Under the pieces are notes generated by a model. The model did not search any database. It worked only from the letters and a program-made list of their open reading frames with translations, and had not been told where the DNA came from. Below are positions 24,134 to 30,467 of a stretch of DNA of 39,322 nucleotides, piece after piece (position 1 is the first letter of the stretch; every line of letters starts with the position of its first letter). This DNA is from Microbacterium oxydans (lineage in GTDB: Bacteria > Actinomycetota > Actinomycetes > Actinomycetales > Microbacteriaceae): positions 1 to 39,322 of the forward strand of contig NZ_JYIV01000010.1 in the NCBI RefSeq assembly GCF_000956405.1, given 5' to 3'. Position numbers and translations under genes: made by a program.

Positions 24134-25213
24134 TCAGTTCGTGATGCGAGGCGCCGCTACCGACTTGCGCTCCACAACTCGGTATCCGTCTGGCAGTCGA
24201 TACTCCGCTGGCCGCTGAGTGGCAAGTTGCTTAACGAGCGCATCGACGGCAGCGACGCCGAGAGCATCCAATGGCATTGCTACCGTCGTCAACGGCGGGT
24301 CGAGATACTCTGCCACGGAGAGGTCGTCGTACGCGATCACCGACAGGTCTTGCGGTACGCGCAACCCACGCTCCCTCGCAGCCTTCAAAGCACCAACAGC
24401 CTGGCCGAATGTCGAAGCGTAGATGGCCGTCAGCTCAGGATGCGCCGCCAAGAGCTGATTCGCTGCTTCGAAGCCGCCACGCTCACTGAAGTCTCCGTGC
24501 TCGATGCGCGCGGCATCGAGACCAAGAGATGTCATGCGATCAACAAACCCTTCGCGTCTCGAGCGCGCGGGATGCAAATCGGGCGGACCGGCCGTGAGCC
24601 CGATCGCACGATGACCATGTGAGTGCAGAAAATCGACGGCCAGCCCGCTCGCCCCGTGCATGTCGAGCCCGATGTTGCGGCCGGAGCCCTCGACTTCGCG
24701 GTTCACGAAGACATGTGCCACCGAAGCGGGGTCTTGCATGAGCCTGTCCACCAATGGGTTGCCCGGGCGCGCAGAGGCAACGAGCAGGCCATCGACGCGT
24801 CCTGAGACGACGAGCTCGGCGTAGTCGTCCGGGCCGGCCGGCGCATCCGGCGTGTCTTCAGCGATCAGCAGCACATAGCCATGCTCCTTCGCACGCCGGA
24901 AGGCTCCGCGCATGATCGCGGCGTACACGGTGTTAGTCAGGTCCGGAATGAGAAGGGCGAACGCACCTGTGCGCGACACCGAGAGGGCTCGCGCGCCGGC
25001 GTGCGGGCGATAGCCCAGCTCTTCGGCGACAGCCTTCACGCGCTGACGGGTTTCAGGTCGGATTCGCAGGCTGCGGTCGTCGTTCATGATGCGCGAGACG
25101 ATCGACTTCGTCACCCCGCTCCGCTCTGCGACATCCACGAGGCGCGCACGACCACGGAGCGTCGAAGCCGCAGCATCCGGCGATTCGACCTTGTCCATCT
25201 GCGATTCGCTCAT
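24134..25213 (-). CDS. LacI-family transcriptional regulator of the agar locus
   Basis: Regulator of 359 residues. The N-terminal helix-turn-helix reads RLVDVAERSGVTKSIVSRIM with the hinge ELGYRPHAGARALS, and the effector domain runs from GAFALLIPDLTNTVYAAIMR to YDDLSVAEYLDPPLTTVAMP. ATG 25213 is chosen at MSESQMDK after an AGGGGG sequence; the longer frame to 25273 would overlap the divergent promoter. It stands between the two regulated promoters (24068-24114 and 25281-25321), which carry the same AACCGGTT core, so it is the natural candidate to bind them. The inducer would be an agar-derived sugar or acid; this is inferred. Confidence 0.9.
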   Translation of the reverse strand: MSESQMDKVESPDAAASTLRGRARLVDVAERSGVTKSIVSRIMNDDRSLRIRPETRQRVKAVAEELGYRPHAGARALSVSRTGAFALLIPDLTNTVYAAIMRGAFRRAKEHGYVLLIAEDTPDAPAGPDDYAELVVSGRVDGLLVASARPGNPLVDRLMQDPASVAHVFVNREVEGSGRNIGLDMHGASGLAVDFLHSHGHRAIGLTAGPPDLHPARSRREGFVDRMTSLGLDAARIEHGDFSERGGFEAANQLLAAHPELTAIYASTFGQAVGALKAARERGLRVPQDLSVIAYDDLSVAEYLDPPLTTVAMPLDALGVAAVDALVKQLATQRPAEYRLPDGYRVVERKSVAAPRITN

Positions 25214-25280
25214 TCGGCCCCCTGCTTCATCGCCACTCCCAGCCGATCCGTCGGGCGGGATTACGAATAGCATAGGGACG

Positions 25281-25324
25281 TTGCCCTCGAGCCGCGGATC
25301 CGCTAGTCTGAAAAACCGGTTCCC
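25281..25324 (+). promoter_or_regulatory. Promoter and AACCGGTT operator of L-AHG catabolic operon
   Basis: TTGCCC (25281-25286) and TAGTCT (25304-25309) are separated by 17 nt. GAAAAACCGGTTCCC follows directly, with its core at 25314-25321. It lies about 60 nt before the aldehyde dehydrogenase start and is divergent from the LacI-family gene. Confidence 0.65.
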
Positions 25325-25382
25325 TTATGGATCCGACACGAAGACATTGGCGTCGACCTGCGGCGCCGAGGAAGGAACTCGC

Positions 25383-26876
25383 GTGGACGTGCGATCGATC
25401 TTCACAGCTGACAGCCTGCTCGGCGCCGAGCCTAGCCACGTCATAGGCGGTGCGCGGCGAACGGAGGGCAGCGGCGATCCGCTCCCCGTGGTCAACCCCG
25501 CCACCGGCGAGCACGTCGCGAATGTCCCATCGGCTTCCGCCGAACTCGTCGCGGAGGCAGTCTCACTTGCCGTGCAGGCGCAGCGCAAATGGGGCCGACG
25601 CAGTCACACTCAGCGCGCGCAGGTGCTGCGGAGCATCCACACGCTTCTCGGCGAGCACGCGGAAGAGATCGGCCGAATCGTCGCCGTCGAGCAGGGCAAG
25701 CCCTTCCGAGACGCCGTCGGCGAGATCGGTGGAGCGCAGAACTTCTTCGAGTTCGCCATCAGCCAGCAGTACCGAGAAATCGGTGAGGTGCTCGCTACCG
25801 AGTCCGGTGAACAGCTGACGGTGCGTGAGGTTCCCATTGGCGTGGTCGGTGTAATCCTTCCCTGGAACTTCCCCGCCGCGATCTTCGCGCGGAAGGTCGC
25901 GCCGGCATTGATGGCCGGCAACGCGATAGTGGTCAAGCCCAGTGAGTTCACACCCCTGTCGGCGATGGCCCTGGCCGAGCTATGCCGGCGCGCCGGCGTG
26001 CCGGACGGTCTGGTGAGCGTTGTATGCGGCCCGGGACGGCAGACCGGAGCCGCGCTCGTGGATCACCCCGACGTCGGAATGATCACGATGACGGGCTCGA
26101 CCCGCGGCGGGCGCGAGATCATGCGCCAGGCTGCCGAGAAGCTCATTCCGGTCTCGCTGGAGCTCGGTGGCAAGGCTCCCTTCATCGTGTTCCCGGATGC
26201 AGATCTCGATCGGGCAGCGAAGGATGCCGTGGATGCTCGTCTCTGGAACGCCGGTCAGGTCTGCACCTGCAATGAGATCACCTATGTGCACGAAGACGTC
26301 CGCGACGAGTTCCTCGAACGCGTGCGTGCTCACCTGCGTGCCGTGGAGCCCAAGGACCCCTTCGATCCGTCCTCGGCACTCGGACCTCTCGTCGCCGACC
26401 GCGAGTGGAACAAGGTCAAGTCCATGGTCGACAGGGCTGTCGAGCAGGGCGCAACCCTGGAGATGGGCGGCGGGCGCCCCGAGGGCGAAGAGTTCGCCAC
26501 CGGGAACTGGTTCGCCCCCACCCTGCTGACTGGCGTGACGGCCGAGATGGACATCGCACGCAGCGAGGTCTTCGGGCCGGTGCTCTCGCTGACCACATTC
26601 GCCAGCTATGACGAGGTGGTGGCACGCGCCAACGCCACGCCGTACGGCCTGTCGGCGTACGTCTACAGCCGCAACCTCCACACCGTGATGCGTGCCTTGG
26701 ACGACCTCGAGTTTGGTGAGATCTACGTGAACAAGGCGGGACCGGAGCGGCCTCAGGGATTCCACACGGGCTGGAAGGACTCCGGACTCGGCGGCGACGA
26801 CGGCGTGCACGGCTACGAGCGCTACGTGCGGCGGAAGACGGCCTACGTCGGCTACGGCCCGGAGCACGGAGAGTGA
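25383..26876 (+). CDS. Aldehyde dehydrogenase, likely 3,6-anhydro-L-galactose dehydrogenase
   Basis: NAD(P)+-dependent aldehyde dehydrogenase of 497 residues, similar in pattern to AldA. Motifs: GVILPWNFPAAIFARKVAP, MTGSTRGGREIM (cofactor), SLELGGKAPFIVF with Glu260 as general base, NAGQVCTCNE with catalytic Cys294, and the AldA-like end GFHTGWKDSGLGGDDGVHGY. The GTG start at 25383 follows AAGGA; no ATG gives a better fit. It is the first gene of a five-gene operon behind a LacI-type operator. In the agar context it would oxidise L-AHG to 3,6-anhydro-L-galactonate, the entry reaction; a lactaldehyde- or glycolaldehyde-type role is the alternative. Confidence 0.85.
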   Translation: MDVRSIFTADSLLGAEPSHVIGGARRTEGSGDPLPVVNPATGEHVANVPSASAELVAEAVSLAVQAQRKWGRRSHTQRAQVLRSIHTLLGEHAEEIGRIVAVEQGKPFRDAVGEIGGAQNFFEFAISQQYREIGEVLATESGEQLTVREVPIGVVGVILPWNFPAAIFARKVAPALMAGNAIVVKPSEFTPLSAMALAELCRRAGVPDGLVSVVCGPGRQTGAALVDHPDVGMITMTGSTRGGREIMRQAAEKLIPVSLELGGKAPFIVFPDADLDRAAKDAVDARLWNAGQVCTCNEITYVHEDVRDEFLERVRAHLRAVEPKDPFDPSSALGPLVADREWNKVKSMVDRAVEQGATLEMGGGRPEGEEFATGNWFAPTLLTGVTAEMDIARSEVFGPVLSLTTFASYDEVVARANATPYGLSAYVYSRNLHTVMRALDDLEFGEIYVNKAGPERPQGFHTGWKDSGLGGDDGVHGYERYVRRKTAYVGYGPEHGE

Positions 26877-27931
26877 GCGCCGCGATGAACGGAACAGCCA
26901 CTGTGACCGCCGCCGCCTATACGGGAAACGCGCAGATGACGATCATGGATGCTCCTACCTCGCCGCCCGCTGCGGGGGAAGTGCAGGTGGAAGTGGCCTA
27001 CGTCGGACTGTGCGGCACCGACCTTCATATCCTTCACGGCCACATGGATGCACGCGTGACGATGCCGGCCGTCATCGGCCACGAGATGAGCGGCTCGATC
27101 GCTGAGGTGGGGCCCGACGTCACGGACTGGAAAGTGGGCGACCGCATCACCGTGATGCCCCTCGCCTGGGATGGCACGTGCCCCGCGTGCCGAGCAGGCA
27201 ATCAGCACATCTGCCAGAACCTCGACTTCATCGGGATCGACTCCCCCGGCGCCCTTCAAGGCCGGTGGAATGTTCCGGCGGCGACTCTCGTGCGACTGCC
27301 CGACGACCTCGACCTGCGGATTGCGGCACTTGCCGAGCCTGTCGCGGTCGCCGTCCATGATGTGCGGCGCGGCGAGGTGGCGGCCGGCGACAAAGTGGTC
27401 GTCATCGGAGGAGGCCCCATCGGCCTCCTCATCGCCTCGGTCGCGCGCGTCGAAGGAGCGCACGTCCGCATCATCGAGTTGGATGCCGCGCGGTCACAGG
27501 TTGCGCGAGAACTGGGATTCGATGTCATCGATCCCCGAGCCGAAGATCAGCAGGCGACGGTGGAAGCGTGGACGGAGGGCGCGGGTGCCGACGTCGTGTT
27601 CGAGGTGTCCGGCGCACCGGCCGCCGTGCTCGGGGCGACCTCCCTCGCGAAGGTGCGTGGAACCATCGTCGTGGTCGCGATCCACCCCGAACCTCGGCCG
27701 CTGGACCTCCAGCGCGTCTTCTGGCGCGAGCTGAGGATCCTCGGCGCGCGCGTCTACCAGCGCCGGGACTTCGAGCGCGCCGTCGATCTGCTCACGGAGG
27801 GATCCATCCCTCACGAGACCATGATCACGGGCGTTCTTCCTCTCGACCACACCCAGGCGGCCTTCGATCAGCTGCAGTCGGGCGGAGCCATGAAGATTCT
27901 CGTCGATGTCCAGACGGGAGGCGCGGCATGA
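26873..27931 (+). CDS. Zinc-type medium-chain dehydrogenase
   Basis: A 352-residue member of the alcohol/threonine/sorbitol dehydrogenase superfamily. Catalytic zinc ligands lie in GLCGTDLHI and VIGHEMSGSIAEVGPDV, and the NAD-binding motif is VVVIGGGPIGLLIA. The structural-zinc lobe TCPACRAGNQHIC keeps three of the four usual cysteines. The GTG start at 26873 overlaps the preceding stop (GTGA); ATG 26885 is an alternative. It lies between the aldehyde dehydrogenase and the KduD-like genes. Its likely role here is oxidation of 2-keto-3-deoxy-L-galactonate at C5, by inference from the pathway; the family does not fix the substrate. Confidence 0.85.
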   Translation: MSAAMNGTATVTAAAYTGNAQMTIMDAPTSPPAAGEVQVEVAYVGLCGTDLHILHGHMDARVTMPAVIGHEMSGSIAEVGPDVTDWKVGDRITVMPLAWDGTCPACRAGNQHICQNLDFIGIDSPGALQGRWNVPAATLVRLPDDLDLRIAALAEPVAVAVHDVRRGEVAAGDKVVVIGGGPIGLLIASVARVEGAHVRIIELDAARSQVARELGFDVIDPRAEDQQATVEAWTEGAGADVVFEVSGAPAAVLGATSLAKVRGTIVVVAIHPEPRPLDLQRVFWRELRILGARVYQRRDFERAVDLLTEGSIPHETMITGVLPLDHTQAAFDQLQSGGAMKILVDVQTGGAA

Positions 27932-28704
27932 CGGTGTTCAACCACCTGGGCGCGTTCGACCTGACAGGCAAGCGGGCCGTCGTCACCGGCGCAGCGCGTG
28001 GCATCGGGCTGGCCATCGCTGAGGGCCTGGCCGAGGCGGGTGCCGACATCATCGGCGTATCGGCGACATTGGCGCCCGGCGACAGTCCCGCACGTCGCGC
28101 GGTCGAAGCAACCGGCCGGACCTTCACGTCACACGCCGTCGACTTCTCTGACAGAGCTGCCGTGATCGACTTCGCTCGAGAAGTGACCACGACGGGCCCC
28201 GTCGACATCCTTGTGAACAACGCGGGCACGATCAGACGGGCACCCGCCGCCGACCACTCGCTCGAAGACTGGGACCACGTGCTGCAGGTGAACCTCTCCA
28301 GCCAGTTCGTGCTCACGCAGGAGATCGGACGGCACATGCTCGAGCGCGGGCGGGGCAAGGTGATCTTCACCGCGAGCCTTCTCAGCTTCCAGGGAGGAAT
28401 CACCGTTCCCGGTTACACGGCATCCAAGTCCGCCATCGCGGGCCTCACCCGAGCCCTGGCCAATGAATGGACGGCAAAGGGAGTCACCGTCAATGCGATC
28501 GCTCCCGGGTACATCGCCACCGACAACACGCAGGCGCTCCAGGACGATCCGAATCGCTCGCGCAGCATCCTGGAGCGAATCCCGGCCGGTCGGTGGGGCC
28601 GTCCCGAAGACCTCAAGGGTGCCGCCGTGTTCCTCGCCTCTTCGGCCGCCGACTACGTGTCGGGGATCACCCTCCCCGTGGACGGGGGATGGCTCGGCCG
28701 ATGA
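27928..28704 (+). CDS. KduD-like short-chain dehydrogenase/reductase
   Basis: A 258-residue SDR with the cofactor motif VVTGAARGIGLAIAEGLAEAG, NNAGTIRRAPA, the catalytic Ser within ASLLSFQGG, Y-x3-K in PGYTASKSAIAGL, and the C-terminus LPVDGGWLGR. The order and wording (NNAGTIRR, GYIATDNTQAL) are those of 2-deoxy-D-gluconate 3-dehydrogenase (KduD), which interconverts 2-keto-3-deoxygluconate and 2,5-diketo-3-deoxygluconate. The ATG overlaps the preceding stop (ATGA) and the stop overlaps the next start (ATGA), so it is tightly coupled. In this operon it would reduce a 2,5-diketo intermediate to D-KDG and complete a C5 epimerisation. Confidence 0.88.
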   Translation: MTVFNHLGAFDLTGKRAVVTGAARGIGLAIAEGLAEAGADIIGVSATLAPGDSPARRAVEATGRTFTSHAVDFSDRAAVIDFAREVTTTGPVDILVNNAGTIRRAPAADHSLEDWDHVLQVNLSSQFVLTQEIGRHMLERGRGKVIFTASLLSFQGGITVPGYTASKSAIAGLTRALANEWTAKGVTVNAIAPGYIATDNTQALQDDPNRSRSILERIPAGRWGRPEDLKGAAVFLASSAADYVSGITLPVDGGWLGR

Positions 28705-29339
28705 GCATCCCCATGCACGCTCTCCTGCCCTCGTCGCCGATCGTTCCGGTCGTCACACTCACGGACGCCACCCACGCGACGGCACTCGCTGATGCTCTCA
28801 CCGCAGGCGGAATCTCGATCATCGAGATCACGCTGCGAACGCCAGAGGGTCTGAAGGCGATCGCGGCGTTGCGCGACCGGACCGATGTCGTCGTCGGCGC
28901 CGGCACGGTGCGCAATGCCGCGGACGTGACTGCGGTGGCGGAAGCGGGTGCCCGATTCCTCGTTGCTCCCGGCCTGTCCCGCGAGATCGTCGAAGCCGCC
29001 CAGAGCGCGGCGCTTCCTGTGATTCCCGGCATCGCCACGGGAAGCGATCTGCTCGAAGCGATCGCGCTCGGGCTCACCCACGTGAAGCTGTTTCCGGCAG
29101 GGGCACTCGGCGGGCTCGACGCCGTCCGGGCGCTCTCCGCGCCCTTCCCCGAGATCTCGTTCATGCCCAGTGGGGGTGTAACCGCAGAGAATGCGCCCCA
29201 CTACATGAGGCACGAGGCGGTCTTCGCGGTCAGTGGCAGTTGGATGGTTCCGCCGGATGCGGTCGAGGCCCGAGACTGGAGGCGCATCGAGCGCCTCAGC
29301 CGCGCCGCCGCAGAGGCGGTGGTCGGCGATGGAGCGTGA
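28701..29339 (+). CDS. KDPG aldolase (Eda-like)
   Basis: Class I aldolase of 212 residues that splits 2-keto-3-deoxy-6-phosphogluconate (or its galacto epimer) to pyruvate and glyceraldehyde 3-phosphate. Motifs: PVVTLTDATHATALADAL, IIEITLRTPEG with the catalytic Glu, VVGAGTVRNAADV, VIPGIATGSDLLEA, and HVKLFPAGALGG with the Schiff-base Lys. It is translationally coupled to the SDR gene (ATGA) and overlaps the kinase gene by 11 nt. A second, different aldolase lies at 34597-35232. The placement here suggests KDPG as the substrate. Confidence 0.9.
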   Translation: MSIPMHALLPSSPIVPVVTLTDATHATALADALTAGGISIIEITLRTPEGLKAIAALRDRTDVVVGAGTVRNAADVTAVAEAGARFLVAPGLSREIVEAAQSAALPVIPGIATGSDLLEAIALGLTHVKLFPAGALGGLDAVRALSAPFPEISFMPSGGVTAENAPHYMRHEAVFAVSGSWMVPPDAVEARDWRRIERLSRAAAEAVVGDGA

Positions 29340-30285
29340 TCTCGAGGTCATCACGATCGGCGAAACGATGGGTCTGCTGCACTCTTTACACCCCGGGCGT
29401 CTCGACCTGGCCCACGCGGTCGGCGTGAGCATCGGCGGGGCCGAGTCGAATACGGCAATCGGACTGGCCCGTCTGGGAGTGGCTGCAGCGTGGCTCGGCA
29501 GGGTTGGCGCCGACGCCTTCGGCGAGCGCATCCTGCGGACGCTTCGGGCAGAGTCCGTCGACGTCGTGGAGATCATCGACGCTCATGCTCCGACCGGGCT
29601 CATGGTGAAGGAGCGCCGCTCGTCCACGCAGACGTCCGTCTCGTACTACCGATCCGGCAGCGCCGGCAGTCGCCTCACCCCCGGAGACATCCCTGCGGGA
29701 ATCATCGAGAATGCGCGCGTTCTGCACGTAACCGGCATCACGCCGGCACTGTCAGGCGACGCCAAGGAGGCGATCTTCGCCGCGATCCGACGTGCGCGAG
29801 CAGCGGGTGTGCGCGTCTCCTTCGACGTGAATCATCGTTCTCGTCTCTGGGATGCCGGTCTCGCGCGACCTGTTTATCGCGAGCTGATCGCGTCGAGCGA
29901 CATCGTCTTCGCCGGCGTCGAAGAGGCTGCCCTGGCGCTCGACACATCAGAGACGAGCGCGCTTCTTCTCGCGCACGGCCTCGCCGCGCTCGGTCCGTCG
30001 GAGGTCATCATCAAGCGTGGCGCGGAGGGAGCTGACGCTCACATCGACGGGAACGCGTTCCACGTCGACGCGGTGCCGGTGGACGTCATCGACACCGTGG
30101 GCGCGGGCGACGCATTCGTCGCCGGCTACCTCGCGGAGCGGGTGCGTGCGGCGAGTCCCGAGTCATGTCTGCGCATGGGCGCATCCGCAGGAGCGTGCGC
30201 CTGCACCGCGGCCGGCGACTGGGAGTCTCTCCCGACACGCGAGGACGTGGCATCTCTCACCCGGACAGATCCCGTCGCTCGCTGA
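29329..30285 (+). CDS. kdgK: 2-keto-3-deoxygluconate kinase (PfkB family)
   Basis: Sugar kinase of 318 residues. The N-terminal substrate motif is VGVSIGGAESNTAIGLARLG with the WLGRVGADAFGERI segment, a central VSFDVNHRSRLW gives the D-x-N-x-R motif typical of KDG kinases, and the ATP/catalytic motif is DTVGAGDAFVAGYL. The ATG lies inside the end of the aldolase gene (11-nt overlap). It is the last gene of the L-AHG operon and would phosphorylate D-KDG, and perhaps also KDGal for the DgoD branch, which lacks its own kinase gene here. Confidence 0.9.
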   Translation: MERDLEVITIGETMGLLHSLHPGRLDLAHAVGVSIGGAESNTAIGLARLGVAAAWLGRVGADAFGERILRTLRAESVDVVEIIDAHAPTGLMVKERRSSTQTSVSYYRSGSAGSRLTPGDIPAGIIENARVLHVTGITPALSGDAKEAIFAAIRRARAAGVRVSFDVNHRSRLWDAGLARPVYRELIASSDIVFAGVEEAALALDTSETSALLLAHGLAALGPSEVIIKRGAEGADAHIDGNAFHVDAVPVDVIDTVGAGDAFVAGYLAERVRAASPESCLRMGASAGACACTAAGDWESLPTREDVASLTRTDPVAR

Positions 30286-30322
30286 TCAGCGCCGCGAAAG
30301 ACGCCTCGTCAGGGACTTTTCC

Positions 30323-30351
30323 TTGTGAAGTGTTAAGAAAACCGGTTTAAT
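30323..30351 (+). promoter_or_regulatory. Agarase promoter with AAACCGGTTT operator
   Basis: TTGTGA (30323-30328) and TTTAAT (30346-30351) are 17 nt apart. The perfect palindrome AAACCGGTTT (30339-30348) fills the end of the spacer and the start of the -10 box, so bound repressor would exclude polymerase. It lies about 115 nt before the agarase start codon. Confidence 0.7.
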
Positions 30352-30467
30352 GTTGTCAGGGCGAAGCGGCGACTCATCGATGAGAAGCCCCGCTCAGTGC
30401 GTCGACGTCGATGCGAGTGCCTCTCGGATCGCCTGCTCGTCGCGCGCTGATGCAGAAAGGTCTCGGG

